From positions 806,001-870,000 of the forward strand of contig NC_013891.1 of NCBI RefSeq assembly GCF_000027145.1: a stretch of 64,000 nt of DNA, written 5' to 3'. Numbering within the stretch: the first letter of the stretch is position 1; each line of letters starts with the position of its first letter. Made by a program: the position numbers and the translations under genes. The notes under the pieces were generated by a model. The model was not told where the DNA came from and searched no databases. It was given only the letters and a program-made list of their open reading frames with translations. The stretch is from Listeria seeligeri serovar 1/2b str. SLCC3954. GTDB lineage: Bacteria; Bacillota; Bacilli; Lactobacillales; Listeriaceae. This document shows, piece after piece, positions 24,808 through 34,321 of this stretch.

Positions 24808-25974
24808 GTGGATAATAAAAAAGTGAATCCGAGTTTAACTTTACTTGCACTTGCGATTAGTGCTTTTGGGATTGGATCAACAGAGTTTATTAGTGTAGGA
24901 TTACTTCCGCTAATTTCTTCTAATATGGATGTGTCAATTAGTACAGCGGGCCTAACTGTGTCTATTTATGCACTTGGAGTTATGGTCGGGGCACCTGTTT
25001 TAACGACCGTGACGGCAAAAATGAATCGGAAAAACTTGCTGATGTTAGTAATGGTTGTGTTTATTCTTGGGAATATTATCTCAGCATTTGCGGCTAGCTT
25101 TGCGATACTTTTGACAGGAAGGGTGATTGCAGCTTTTGCGCATGGCGTATTTATGTCGATAGCGTCGGTAATTGCAGCGGATGTCGTTCAGCCAAGTAAA
25201 CGTGCAAGTGCCATTGCAGTGATGTTTACCGGGCTGACTGTAGCGACTGTGACAGGGGTGCCGCTGGGGACTTTTATCGGACAATTATTGGGCTGGCGGA
25301 TGTCGTTTATTTTCATTGTGGCGATTGGGGTAATAGCGCTTATTGCCAATTACTTTCTTGTACCGAAAAATTTATCTAGTGCAAAAAGCATTTCTTTAAA
25401 ATCAATTGGGCAAATTTTACTAAATAAAAAAATCGGGATTGTTTTATTGATGACTGCTTTTGGTTACGGAGGCACATTTGTTGTTTATACCTATTTGTCA
25501 CCAATGTTTATCAAAATGGGATATACAGCAAACATGATTGTGGTGCTTTTGATTATTTATGGGATTATGGTAGCGATTGGGAATACGATTGGTGGACATT
25601 TTGCGAACGAGAAACCAGCTAAAGCACTTTTTGTTATGTTTAGTTTACAAGCAGCTACTCTGTTATTACTTCAATTTACGTCCCCCAATCCAATTTTGGG
25701 ATTAATAGTTGTTATGTTAATGGGCTTTTTTGCTTTTATGAGCGTATCTGGTTTGCAATTATATGTAGTGGAATTAGCGGAACGGTATTTACCAGAAACA
25801 GTGAGTATGGCATCAGCACTTAATATTTCTGCCTTCAACGTGGGGATAGCGATGGGAGCTTTTATTGGTGGATTAGTAACGGAATACATTGGTTTAAGCT
25901 ACACTCCGATAGTTGGATTTTTGATGGTTTTGATCGCAATTATTTTAAGTTATTATATGAAGAAAGAGAAATAA
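24808..25974 (+). CDS. MFS exporter, DHA1/AraJ-type
   Basis: 388 residues, twelve membrane helices. GTG 24808 follows AAGGAGGAG (24795-24803). The N-terminal GIGSTEFISVGLLPLIS and the helix-2/4 motifs (VGAPVLTTVTAKMNRKN, GRVIAAFAHGVFMSIA) are typical of drug/sugar DHA1 exporters such as YtbD or AraJ. It is divergently paired with an HxlR regulator. Substrate unknown; proton antiport of a small toxic compound is expected from the family. Confidence 0.9.
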   Translation: MDNKKVNPSLTLLALAISAFGIGSTEFISVGLLPLISSNMDVSISTAGLTVSIYALGVMVGAPVLTTVTAKMNRKNLLMLVMVVFILGNIISAFAASFAILLTGRVIAAFAHGVFMSIASVIAADVVQPSKRASAIAVMFTGLTVATVTGVPLGTFIGQLLGWRMSFIFIVAIGVIALIANYFLVPKNLSSAKSISLKSIGQILLNKKIGIVLLMTAFGYGGTFVVYTYLSPMFIKMGYTANMIVVLLIIYGIMVAIGNTIGGHFANEKPAKALFVMFSLQAATLLLLQFTSPNPILGLIVVMLMGFFAFMSVSGLQLYVVELAERYLPETVSMASALNISAFNVGIAMGAFIGGLVTEYIGLSYTPIVGFLMVLIAIILSYYMKKEK

Positions 25975-25985
25975 TTCAATTAATA

Positions 25986-26018
25986 GGCCTTTTATAGTGG
26001 ATATAGAAGGCTTTTTTT
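25986..26018 (+). terminator. Intrinsic terminator after MFS gene
   Basis: GGCCTTTTATA / TATAGAAGGC with one mismatch, followed by seven T. Confidence 0.65.
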
Positions 26019-26083
26019 GTGCTTTCAGTAAGTCTGACCTATTCCGATGTGATTTTTTTACAGTTATAGTAAAATGGGTAGTT

Positions 26084-26110
26084 TTTTTGTCGATAGCTAT
26101 CTGACAAAAA
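26084..26110 (+). promoter_or_regulatory. Palindromic element before PTS operon
   Basis: TTTTTGTC and GACAAAAA flank an inner palindrome GATAGCTATC (26092-26101). A second palindrome, AGCTATATAGCT, follows at 26112-26123. TCTGACCTA near 26031 and TAGGTCAGA near 26156 form an outer 9-bp inverted repeat. The cluster is a likely binding site for the PRD regulator. Confidence 0.5.
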
Positions 26111-26181
26111 TAGCTATATAGCTTATTGTAAGCCCTATCATAAAAATGATAAATTTAGGTCAGAAAGAGGAGTGATACCTG

Positions 26182-28200
26182 ATGAAATTAAATCAGCAGT
26201 GTATTCAAATTTTAGACTTTCTTATGGAACAAGAAGATTTTAAAAATATTGGTTATATTTCGAGTGAGCTTGGACATTCGGAACGTAGTGTGCGCTATAG
26301 CTTAGAAAAAATTGATATTTTTCTAGAAGAGCAAAATTTACCAGCACTCATTAGGCACACGAGGAAAGGGGTGTTACTTCCGGAAAAGAATATTGTTAGC
26401 CCGGTTGTAAATAAATTCAAACAACGAATCACACCAAAAAAATATCGCTACAGCCAAGAAGAAGTGCAGCAATTTTTACTACTGAAATTACTTTTGAGTG
26501 AAGAAGTGTTGCCAGTTACTTATTTTGAAGAGGTGCTATTCATTTCGCGCTCATCGGTATTAAATCATCTGCGTGCGATTGAAGGGGAACTTTTTTTAAA
26601 TAATCTAGACTTATCACATCAACCGCGACATGGTTTTTTAGTGAATGGAAACTTGATAACGAAGTCCTCATTGTTTGCTAGGAGCTTTCTGCGTTTTATT
26701 AATATTCGCGAATTTTATCAGTTTTTGGATTCAGAAAATAGTTTATCGAAAAAAGGGGAGTTATTTTTTTATAACCTTTTTGAAATGGAAGTTTTGCAAG
26801 AGGTGAATTTAGAGGCGCATTCAGTGGAAGAAAATGCTAGCCGGGCAATGGATGAGCAGCTTTATTTAACGCTTATTGCTGTTTTACTGAAGCAACATGA
26901 AGCAAAACCAGAATTTCGATTTGATGCTAGTTTTGGAGTGGTAGATGAGCTTGATAAAGCCTTGGAAACAATCATTGGCTCGCTAAAACAATATCAGCAC
27001 GGCCAAGAAGATGAAGCGGTCATTGATGCGTTTGTAAAAGGAATCTGTGAAAAAATGGGTGAGATTTACCAAGTGGATTTTGTGAACGGGGAGACGGACT
27101 TTTTTGCTCAAATCAAAGCGCATATTAAGTTAATGATTAGGCGGGTTCGCGCGGGTGTGATTATTGAAAATCCGATTTTTAATGAATTCATGCGAGATAA
27201 CCGTGAAATCTTTATGCGAGTCAAAGAAAGTTTGGAAGCATTAAAAACGTTGTTGCCAATTTCCGTTAGTTCACAAGAAATTTCATTTTTAGCGATTTAT
27301 TTTGCCTCTGAAGTACAACGAAATCTCCAAACAGAAGAAATGAAGCCGAATTTGCTGATTATCTGTCCAGAAGGTGTAGCCGTTTCGAAAATGATTGCTA
27401 CTCAACTTGAGAAAATGTTTGAATTTGAGTCGATTCAAACAATCGGACTGCGGAAATTCAAACGAGAAATGATGACAGCATTCGATTTTGTTATTAGTAC
27501 GGTCGATTTACCTGATATGCACGATTCGAAAGTTTTACGAATTCACAGCTACCTGCAAAAAGAAGATCTCGAACTTTTGCAAAAACATTTGCGAATGAAG
27601 CTCGTGAAAGATGACAAGCAAATTATTAATAAATTTAGCAAAATTCTAGCAATCATTGGGGAAAATACGCAAATAAATAATTTGAGTAAATTAGAATTCG
27701 ATTTATTGGAAGCGCTTATATCGGATAATGGCGAATCTCCCAAGAAAAATATTCCACCATTTTACTTTACAGAAGAAACGATTATGCTAGAAAAATCTTG
27801 CCCGACATGGCGACAAGCAATTAAAGTCGGGACAAAATGTTTGGAAGATTTAAGCATTATTGAACCATGTTACCATGAAAAAATTATCGAAAATTTAAAA
27901 ACTTATGGACCGTACATGGTAATTGCACCAGGTGTAGCTATTGCGCATGCTGGTGCTAATGATGGCGTCTTAATGGATGGACTTGTAGTAACGGTAATAG
28001 AAGATGGTATTTTATTTTACGACAGGTATGAGGAGCCAGTGCATGTTATTTTTACACTCGCTTTAAACACAAAAGAAGCGCATTCCATCGTAGAACAACT
28101 GATGAAATTAGCATTAAATGAAGAAAAAATGAATAAAATTAAACTAGCTAGCTCAAAACGTGATATTTACCATTACGTTAAATCAGCTATCTTTGAATGA
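26182..28200 (+). CDS. PRD-containing transcriptional activator (LicR/MtlR type)
   Basis: 672 residues. In order there are two N-terminal winged helices (about 5-60 and 80-130), two PTS-regulation domains (about 175-285 and 290-395), an EIIB-like segment (about 397-480: NLLIICPEGVAVSKMIATQL) and a C-terminal EIIA-Mtl/Fru-like domain (about 530-672) with His in GVAIAHAG. The PTS phosphorylates such proteins on these histidines to switch activity. It heads the operon of a lactose/cellobiose-type PTS, 14 bp before the IIA gene. Unlike BglG it has no RNA-binding CAT domain, so it should act as a DNA-binding activator. Confidence 0.92.
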   Translation: MKLNQQCIQILDFLMEQEDFKNIGYISSELGHSERSVRYSLEKIDIFLEEQNLPALIRHTRKGVLLPEKNIVSPVVNKFKQRITPKKYRYSQEEVQQFLLLKLLLSEEVLPVTYFEEVLFISRSSVLNHLRAIEGELFLNNLDLSHQPRHGFLVNGNLITKSSLFARSFLRFINIREFYQFLDSENSLSKKGELFFYNLFEMEVLQEVNLEAHSVEENASRAMDEQLYLTLIAVLLKQHEAKPEFRFDASFGVVDELDKALETIIGSLKQYQHGQEDEAVIDAFVKGICEKMGEIYQVDFVNGETDFFAQIKAHIKLMIRRVRAGVIIENPIFNEFMRDNREIFMRVKESLEALKTLLPISVSSQEISFLAIYFASEVQRNLQTEEMKPNLLIICPEGVAVSKMIATQLEKMFEFESIQTIGLRKFKREMMTAFDFVISTVDLPDMHDSKVLRIHSYLQKEDLELLQKHLRMKLVKDDKQIINKFSKILAIIGENTQINNLSKLEFDLLEALISDNGESPKKNIPPFYFTEETIMLEKSCPTWRQAIKVGTKCLEDLSIIEPCYHEKIIENLKTYGPYMVIAPGVAIAHAGANDGVLMDGLVVTVIEDGILFYDRYEEPVHVIFTLALNTKEAHSIVEQLMKLALNEEKMNKIKLASSKRDIYHYVKSAIFE

Positions 28201-28214
28201 AAGAGGGTTTCAAT

Positions 28215-28544
28215 ATGGACATAGAAAAAATTTCGTTTTCATTAATTTCACTAGCAGGAGATTCTTTCTCAAAATTAATCGAAGCACTTCAAGCAGCAAA
28301 GGAATCAGACAATGAACGAGTGGAAGTACTATTAAAAGAGGCCGATGAATTAATGATTCAAGCGCATAAAGAACAAACGGAAATGCTTATTCAAGAAACA
28401 CGTGGCGAAAAAGCAAGCTATTCGGTCTTACTTGTTCATGCGCAAGACACACTAATGAATACGATTCTAGCATCCACTTTAATTCGTGAAATGATTGAAA
28501 TGTATCAAGAAATTAAAACAATAAAAATCGAGGGGGAAAAGTAA
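28215..28544 (+). CDS. PTS EIIA, lactose/cellobiose family
   Basis: 109 residues from ATG 28215 with AAGAGGG (28201-28207); the in-frame ATG 28197 inside the regulator stop has no ribosome site. The phosphorylated residue is His75 in LLVHAQDTLM. All-helical trimeric fold. It passes phosphate from HPr to the EIIB encoded immediately downstream. Confidence 0.93.
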   Translation: MDIEKISFSLISLAGDSFSKLIEALQAAKESDNERVEVLLKEADELMIQAHKEQTEMLIQETRGEKASYSVLLVHAQDTLMNTILASTLIREMIEMYQEIKTIKIEGEK

Positions 28545-28880
28545 ATGGAAATGGATCAATTACATGTTCTCTTAGTTTGTAACTTAGGCGCATCAACAGG
28601 AGTAATGGTCACAAAAATGAAAGAAATAGCGCAAAATAGCGAAAAATTAAAAAATACGGATGTCAAAATCGAAGCGCATCCAGCTGGAGAACTTCGCGAA
28701 TATATTGAAGCATTCGATGTTATTTTAGTCGGTCCACAAATAAAGCATCAATTAAAACACTTAAGTGAAATTGCAGCTGAATTTGATAAACCGATTCAAG
28801 TCATTGATACGAAAGATTACGGAACGGTTAACGGAGCCAATATTTTAAAAGATGCGATTATCCTTAAATTGAATAAATAA
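28545..28880 (+). CDS. PTS EIIB, lactose/cellobiose family
   Basis: 111 residues, starting directly after the IIA stop, with GAGGGGG upstream in the IIA tail. The active Cys12 lies in LLVCNLGASTGVM, the P-loop of Lac-type EIIB. It accepts phosphate from EIIA and phosphorylates the sugar bound to EIIC. Confidence 0.93.
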   Translation: MEMDQLHVLLVCNLGASTGVMVTKMKEIAQNSEKLKNTDVKIEAHPAGELREYIEAFDVILVGPQIKHQLKHLSEIAAEFDKPIQVIDTKDYGTVNGANILKDAIILKLNK

Positions 28881-28899
28881 TAAAGTGGAGGGAAACAAC

Positions 28900-30225
28900 A
28901 TGTCGAGTAAAAACAAACAATCGTTTATGAATCGTTTTATCGCTTTTATGGAGAAATATTTTGAACCAGTCGCTGCCAGAATCGAAAAGCAACGCCATAT
29001 TTCCTCAATTAAAAACGGAATGATTGCTTTAATTTCCGTATTGATTATCGGATCGTTTTCACTTATTATTTCGGCAATCGGTAATATGTTTCCGGCCGGT
29101 TCTGGTGTAAAAGAATTCTTTGTTCAAAACGCAGCAGCACTTAATTTACCTTTTCAATTTACGTTTGGATTATTGTCCATTTATGCAGCAATAACTATTT
29201 CATACAGCCACGCAAAACAAATGAAAGTACCAGTATTACATAGTGTGATGGCGGCTGTGATGGTGACGCTTATTTTGAATACTAAAATGGTGGACGGTGT
29301 TCTGAACACTGAATTTTTAGACTCACGCGGTTTGTTTATCGCTATTTTTGGCGCATTAATCTCTGTAGAACTTATTGGTTTATTTATTAGAAAAAATATC
29401 ACTATTCGCATCAAAGGTTTGCCAGCAGGAATTGCTACTACTTTTGAAGCGATTATTCCGCTAGTCGTCTTATTATTTGGTGCAGTCGGCTTAAGTATTT
29501 TGATGCAAAGTATAACGAGTGGGCAAATAATTCCAGAAGCATTTACGACGATGCTCGCTCCAGCTATTAATAGCATTGATACTCCATATGCCGTATTTTT
29601 AATTTGTTTTTTGGAAATGCTATTTTGGTTCATTGGTTTGAATGGTTACGCAATTTTGATTGGTTTTGTCCTACCGTTTATGACCCAATATTTAGGAGCC
29701 AATGCGGCTGCTTATGCGGCGGGAGAACCAATTCCTCACGTTTTTGCACCAAACTTCTGGGATTATTTCATGGGGTTTTCGGGGTCTGGAATAACAGGCG
29801 CACTTGTTATTCTTGCGTTATTTAGTAAATCCAAAGAGTTGAAAGCAGTCGGGAAAGTTTCCGTTGTACCAGCCATTTTCACTATTTCAGAGCCAGTTGT
29901 GTTTGGACTACCAATCTGTTTTAATCCATACTTGTTTATTCCGTTCGTGCTTGGAACACCAATTTTAGCGGTGGGACAATGGTTTGTCTTTCACTTTGGC
30001 TGGGTTCGTCCACCAATTGCGAATGTCGGGGGAACTCCAATTCCGCTGGCGCAATATTTAGCAACGATGGACTGGCGAGCAATTGTCTTAATTGTCTTCG
30101 TTCTCGCAGCAGCTGTTTGCATGTACTACCCATTTTTCAAAATGTACGAGAAAAGTTTAATCAAAGAAGAGGCAGTTGTATCTGAGCGAGAAGCTGCACA
30201 CGACGCACTAAACTTAGATTTTTAA
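28900..30225 (+). CDS. PTS EIIC, lactose/cellobiose family
   Basis: 441 residues from ATG 28900, 7 bp after TGGAGGG (28886-28892). Ten or so membrane helices. Family marks are FWFIGLNGYAILIGFVLPF and the NEP-like turn region ISEPVVFGLPICFNPYLFIPF, where the usual Asn-Glu-Pro is Ser-Glu-Pro. It imports and phosphorylates a disaccharide or amino-sugar. No phospho-glycosidase is encoded in the operon, which argues against plain cellobiose. Confidence 0.92.
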   Translation: MSSKNKQSFMNRFIAFMEKYFEPVAARIEKQRHISSIKNGMIALISVLIIGSFSLIISAIGNMFPAGSGVKEFFVQNAAALNLPFQFTFGLLSIYAAITISYSHAKQMKVPVLHSVMAAVMVTLILNTKMVDGVLNTEFLDSRGLFIAIFGALISVELIGLFIRKNITIRIKGLPAGIATTFEAIIPLVVLLFGAVGLSILMQSITSGQIIPEAFTTMLAPAINSIDTPYAVFLICFLEMLFWFIGLNGYAILIGFVLPFMTQYLGANAAAYAAGEPIPHVFAPNFWDYFMGFSGSGITGALVILALFSKSKELKAVGKVSVVPAIFTISEPVVFGLPICFNPYLFIPFVLGTPILAVGQWFVFHFGWVRPPIANVGGTPIPLAQYLATMDWRAIVLIVFVLAAAVCMYYPFFKMYEKSLIKEEAVVSEREAAHDALNLDF

Positions 30226-30245
30226 GAGAGAAAGGTGGATATAAA

Positions 30246-30974
30246 ATGAAAGTTGTTATAAAGGAAAACCCGCAAATCGTAGCAGAAACAATTAGTCAAA
30301 AAATCATTGAAATCGTCAAAGAAAAACCAACTAGCTTAATATGTATTGCTGGTGGAGATACGCCGTTATTAACAATAGAAGCGCTAATTAAAGCAAATCA
30401 AGCTGGCGAAGTGGATTTCAGCAAAACTCAATTTGTTGGTTTAGATGAATGGGTAGGGCTTGGCAGAGAAACGAAAGGGAGTTGCATCCAGACTTTATAT
30501 GATACCTTCTTTGATAGATTAGAAAACGTTTCTAGTGATCAAATTTGTTTTTTCGATGGGCAAACTGCTGATTTTGAAGCAGAATGCGCCCGCGTGGATG
30601 CGTTTATTGAAGCATGTGGCGGAATTGATTTTATCTTACTTGGAATTGGTCTTAATGGGCATATTGGCTTTAATGAGCCATTTGTCCCTGTAGATGTGAA
30701 TTGTCATGTCGTTGAATTAGACAATGTCACAAAACGAGTCATGAACAAATATTTCGATACCGATTTACCTTTAACACACGGAATATCGCTAGGAATGAAG
30801 CAAATTTTAACTGCGAAAGAAATTTATCTTGTAGCAACGGGTGAGAAAAAAGCGGAAATCGTTCAGCAAGTTATAGAAAAAGAACCAACAGTTAGTATTC
30901 CAGCAACTTTAGTCAAACAAGCAATTGCAACACTTGTTTTAGACGAAAAAGCAGCAAGTAGGTGGGAAAAATAA
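30246..30974 (+). CDS. NagB-like glucosamine-6-phosphate isomerase/deaminase family protein
   Basis: 242 residues with the NagB/6-phosphogluconolactonase fold: CIAGGDTPLLTIEAL, FVGLDEWVGLG, and ILLGIGLNGHIGFNEP (catalytic loop with Asn-Gly-His). Bona fide NagB turns glucosamine 6-phosphate into fructose 6-phosphate and ammonia. In this operon it should act on the sugar phosphate made by the Lac-type PTS. Sequence drift in the first part, CIAGGDTP instead of the more usual CLATGSTP, suggests a related but possibly different substrate. Confidence 0.85.
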   Translation: MKVVIKENPQIVAETISQKIIEIVKEKPTSLICIAGGDTPLLTIEALIKANQAGEVDFSKTQFVGLDEWVGLGRETKGSCIQTLYDTFFDRLENVSSDQICFFDGQTADFEAECARVDAFIEACGGIDFILLGIGLNGHIGFNEPFVPVDVNCHVVELDNVTKRVMNKYFDTDLPLTHGISLGMKQILTAKEIYLVATGEKKAEIVQQVIEKEPTVSIPATLVKQAIATLVLDEKAASRWEK

Positions 30975-31927
30975 TGGGAAAAATCATCGTCCAAGGTAAT
31001 AAAAATGGTCAGAAGATAGATATTGCTTGTTCGAATTTAGTGATGGGTGCAGGAGATTTCTTGCGAGTAGATAATATGGATTTTGCTGGCGCAGTGCTCG
31101 ATCAATATTTTGCGCTTGGTGGGAATGTTTTTGATACCGCTCGTCATTATCGTCATAGTGAAAGAGCAATTGGTGCATGGATGGAAATGCGTGGTAACCG
31201 CGATAACGTAATTATTCAAACAAAAGGTGGGCATCCAGTGCGAGAAGCAAGTGATATCCCACGTGTTACACCAGAAGCGATTTACGAAGATATTTCTGTT
31301 AGTTTGGAAATGCTTAAAACAGATCATGTCGAGTTATTTGCACTACATCGTGATAACCCAGAAGTCGAAGTTGGTCCGATTATGGAAGCTTTGCATAAAG
31401 AAGTGGAAACTGGTCGAGTTTATGCCATTGGACTTTCCAACTGGGAATTACCACGAATTATCGAGGCAAATGAATACGCCGTGACACATGGGTTAACACC
31501 ACTTAGCTTTAATAGCCCGAATTTCAGTTTAGCAAAAGTAAATCGACCACGCTGGGAAAATTGCGTTTCGGCAAATATGGAAATGATTCGCTGGCATGAA
31601 AAAACAAATTTACCACTATTTTCTTGGTCTTCTCAAGCTGGCGGATTCTTTTCGGGGAGATATACGGAAAATGATAAGACAGATACAGAAATGGTGGAAG
31701 TTTATTATAGTGACGCCAATTGGGAACGTTACAAACGCGCCAAAGAGCTAGCGCAGCAAAAAGCGTGCACACCAATTCAAATTTCCCTTGCTTATGTTCT
31801 CACCCAATCATTTCCGACAGCGGCAGTTATCGGTCCCGAAAATGAAACCGAACTTAAATCTTCTGTTGCAGCGGCAGGTATCCAATTAACACAAAGTGAA
31901 GTAGATTGGCTTGATTTAAAAGCATAA
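30974..31927 (+). CDS. Aldo/keto reductase
   Basis: 317 residues from ATG 30974, overlapping the preceding stop by one base (TAATG). The AKR barrel shows NVFDTARHYRHSERAIGAW (Asp and Tyr of the catalytic tetrad), IIQTKGG (Lys) and LFALHRDNP (His). NAD(P)H-dependent reduction of a sugar or aldehyde is expected. Its position between a NagB-like enzyme and a sugar-phosphate isomerase suggests a role in an unusual sugar's breakdown. Confidence 0.88.
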   Translation: MGKIIVQGNKNGQKIDIACSNLVMGAGDFLRVDNMDFAGAVLDQYFALGGNVFDTARHYRHSERAIGAWMEMRGNRDNVIIQTKGGHPVREASDIPRVTPEAIYEDISVSLEMLKTDHVELFALHRDNPEVEVGPIMEALHKEVETGRVYAIGLSNWELPRIIEANEYAVTHGLTPLSFNSPNFSLAKVNRPRWENCVSANMEMIRWHEKTNLPLFSWSSQAGGFFSGRYTENDKTDTEMVEVYYSDANWERYKRAKELAQQKACTPIQISLAYVLTQSFPTAAVIGPENETELKSSVAAAGIQLTQSEVDWLDLKA

Positions 31928-31943
31928 AGGAAGGCGGAAGAAA

Positions 31944-32711
31944 ATGGATATAAAAAATAAAATTGCAGTCCAACTTTATTCGGTTCGTAAAGAAATGGAG
32001 CAAGACTTAGAAGGCACATTTAAAAAAATTCACGATATTGGATTTCGTTATGTACAACTGGATGGAATGCGCGGCAATGATCCGTCCGAAGTTTTACGTT
32101 TATTAAATAAATATGAACTCAAGGTTATTGGAATGCACATCAAGCATGATCGCTTTATGAACGACTTAGAAGGAATTGTCTCAGAAGCATATTATTTTGG
32201 ATGCAAAACGATTTTTGATAAGTATATTGAGGAAGAAGATCAGACAATCGCTGGCTATCACGCAACCAAAAATGCTTTAATTCAAGCGGCTCAGAAATTA
32301 ACCGCACTTGATTTCAGAGTAGGCTTGCATAATCCTGAATATGATTTTAATGAGCAAATAAATGGCCGCCGTGTGATGGATTTTATTACAGATCCAGTAA
32401 ATGGTATATCTATTTACGCAGAACCAGACACTTACTGGATTAGAGCAGCGGGGCACGATGAAGTAGAATTTATTAAGCGGTATAGTGGTCGGGCGCCGAT
32501 TGTTCATATGAAGGATTTTATCAGCGGTTTTGAATTAGAAGATATGGATCATAATTTAGTTGAAATCGGTCAAGGCGAAGTGGATTTCTGCGCTATTATT
32601 GAGTGGGGAGAAGCAAGTGGTGTGGAGTATTATTGCATCGAGCAAGACAGATCGAAAAGAAATATGTTCGAAACATTAGAAGCCAGTTACCATTATTTAC
32701 TAGCGCTATAA
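31944..32711 (+). CDS. Sugar phosphate isomerase/epimerase (xylose-isomerase-like TIM barrel)
   Basis: 255 residues, start behind AAGGCGG (31929-31935). It is an AP-endonuclease-2-like barrel: IAVQLYSVRKEMEQDLEGTF, GFRYVQLDG, then metal-ligand segments VGLHNPEYDF, IYAEPDTYWI, IVHMKDFI and YYCIEQDRS. Members include IolE/IolI, Hyi and tagatose epimerases. Last gene of the PTS operon. Exact reaction not assignable. Confidence 0.87.
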   Translation: MDIKNKIAVQLYSVRKEMEQDLEGTFKKIHDIGFRYVQLDGMRGNDPSEVLRLLNKYELKVIGMHIKHDRFMNDLEGIVSEAYYFGCKTIFDKYIEEEDQTIAGYHATKNALIQAAQKLTALDFRVGLHNPEYDFNEQINGRRVMDFITDPVNGISIYAEPDTYWIRAAGHDEVEFIKRYSGRAPIVHMKDFISGFELEDMDHNLVEIGQGEVDFCAIIEWGEASGVEYYCIEQDRSKRNMFETLEASYHYLLAL

Positions 32712-32714
32712 AAC

Positions 32715-32749
32715 AAAAAGACGTCAGAAAGTTATTTCTGGCGTTTTTC
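32715..32749 (+). terminator. Intrinsic terminator of PTS operon
   Basis: AAAAAGACGTCAGAAA / TTTCTGGCGTTTTT with one mismatch pair, GTTA loop. Confidence 0.75.
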
Positions 32750-32771
32750 TATGTTCTGAAAAAATGCTCAA

Positions 32772-32797
32772 GTTTACACACAAGCGAACTTGGGAAC
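32772..32797 (+). promoter_or_regulatory. SigB promoter of LPXTG protein
   Basis: GTTTAC (32772-32777), 14 bp, GGGAAC (32792-32797). It lies 36 bp before the start codon. From memory, the orthologue lmo0880 is a SigB regulon member. Confidence 0.75.
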
Positions 32798-32832
32798 TTT
32801 AAAAAAAGAGAAGTTTTAAGGGGGATGAATAA

Positions 32833-34224
32833 ATGAATAAAAAATGGCTAGTTTTTGCAATCATTTTTTTATTAACTACGATATTTTTTATACCAAAAGC
32901 AGAAGCAGCAACAGATTATGGTAGTAAGTTCTTTACAAATGTTGCTTTACAAAATCAAAACGGGGAAAATACATCCAATTTTAAAGAAAACAGCAAAGTC
33001 CGAGTGGCATATGATTTTGTCATTACAGAGCCGGTCGTAAGTGGAGAAACAATGACATTAACCATTCCAGAACAACTGAAATTAATTAATTTTGGTGGCT
33101 TTCCAGTAAATGATGCTGAGGGAAATACTATAGCGGAAGCAACCGTCAACCCAACTACTGGAACGATTACTTTAACTTTTACTGATTATGTTAATAGCCA
33201 CACTGATTTAAGTGGAAGCCTTTTTTATAACGCTTCTTTTAACAGCAAAAATATCCAAACAGATCAAGTGAATCCAATCGTTTTCCCAGTGGAAAATACG
33301 ACACAGACAGAAAATGTGTATATTAGTAAAGTTTCAACTGGCGGTGGAACGGGCTCGCCAACAGTAGTCTTTAAACAAGGACGAATGGATGATAAAGATC
33401 ACAGCACCATACACTGGACAGTTACTCTGAACAATGCGCTTTTACCAATTGATAATGCAGTTTATACAGATACGCTTGGTTCGGGGCAAAATTTGCTCGG
33501 TAAGGCGACAATCAAATACCGTGATGCTAGCAAAAAAGTTACATCGACAACAGAACAGCCAATTTCACTCGATAAAAGTCGTAATTTCCAACTGACAATC
33601 GGGACACTGTCCAATCAATCGGTTGTCATTACGTATGATAGTAAAATTATTGATAAACAAAAAAGTTATACCAATAAAGCGACAATTACCGGAGATAATT
33701 TGGAAGCCGTTTCGCGAAATGCCAGTGTGATTAACTACGAAAGCGGCGGGCAAGGGGTTGGAACTACTCCACCACCAGTGACAGAGGAACCACCTTTTAT
33801 CCCAGCAGAAAAACAGCCAATTGAAAAAATAGTAGAAACAGATTTCGGACCACTTGAAATAGTGAAAGATTCGGAACAAGATGGCAAAATCACCGTCATT
33901 TACAAAGTGAAAAGTGGTGACACATTGCCAGGAGTCGCAAAAAAATTCGATGTGACAGTGGAGGGAATTAAGGACTGGAACAAACTGGAGTCAGGTAACT
34001 TACAAACTGGACAAAAATTACAATTAACCATCGAAAAAACATTATTAACTAACATTACTACGCCAGCAACACCAAAAGTAACAAGTACGACCACGGTTGG
34101 AAATGTAGTCGAAGTGGAAGCAGTTGGAACATTACCTCACACCGGTGATTCTAACCCATTACTGGCATTTCTATCTGGGCTAAGCTTAGTTTTCTTTGGA
34201 TTTACATCTATATACAAAAAATAA
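32833..34224 (+). CDS. LPXTG cell-wall protein with LysM domain
   Basis: 463 residues. A signal peptide (1-27, cut after AEA) leads into two beta-sandwich adhesin-type regions (about 30-165 and 170-300) of the Cna/Sdr-like collagen-binding fold: [21 protein letters not shown] and [24 protein letters not shown] proline-rich linker is followed by a LysM domain (about 355-398: [18 protein letters not shown]). The sorting signal is LPHTG (434-438), a hydrophobic stretch and YKK. Sortase A should couple it to peptidoglycan, with LysM giving a second wall contact. A SigB-type promoter precedes it, so it is a stress-induced surface protein. Confidence 0.92.
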   Translation: MNKKWLVFAIIFLLTTIFFIPKAEAATDYGSKFFTNVALQNQNGENTSNFKENSKVRVAYDFVITEPVVSGETMTLTIPEQLKLINFGGFPVNDAEGNTIAEATVNPTTGTITLTFTDYVNSHTDLSGSLFYNASFNSKNIQTDQVNPIVFPVENTTQTENVYISKVSTGGGTGSPTVVFKQGRMDDKDHSTIHWTVTLNNALLPIDNAVYTDTLGSGQNLLGKATIKYRDASKKVTSTTEQPISLDKSRNFQLTIGTLSNQSVVITYDSKIIDKQKSYTNKATITGDNLEAVSRNASVINYESGGQGVGTTPPPVTEEPPFIPAEKQPIEKIVETDFGPLEIVKDSEQDGKITVIYKVKSGDTLPGVAKKFDVTVEGIKDWNKLESGNLQTGQKLQLTIEKTLLTNITTPATPKVTSTTTVGNVVEVEAVGTLPHTGDSNPLLAFLSGLSLVFFGFTSIYKK

Positions 34225-34316
34225 AAAAGCGGTACTGATTGAAAATTTATAGTTACCCCCAAAAGTTAGACCAAAAACCTAACTTTTGGGGGTAACTACA
34301 ATTAGTACCGCTTTTT
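34224..34316. terminator. Nested 93-nt hairpin between convergent genes
   Basis: An outer 17-bp stem (34224-34240 / 34300-34316, one G-T) encloses an inner perfect 20-bp inverted repeat (34250-34269 / 34279-34298) with a 9-nt loop. The outer arms, with A- and T-runs, form a bidirectional terminator for the LPXTG gene and the convergent secreted-protein gene. The inner repeat (core CCCCCAAAAGTTAG) is extra and resembles IS3-family ends. Confidence 0.8.
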
Positions 34317-34321
34317 CGTAT

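Noticed and set aside
26056-26081. GGGTAG near 26076 as SigB promoter
   Set aside because: No GTTT-like -35 at 12-15 bp.
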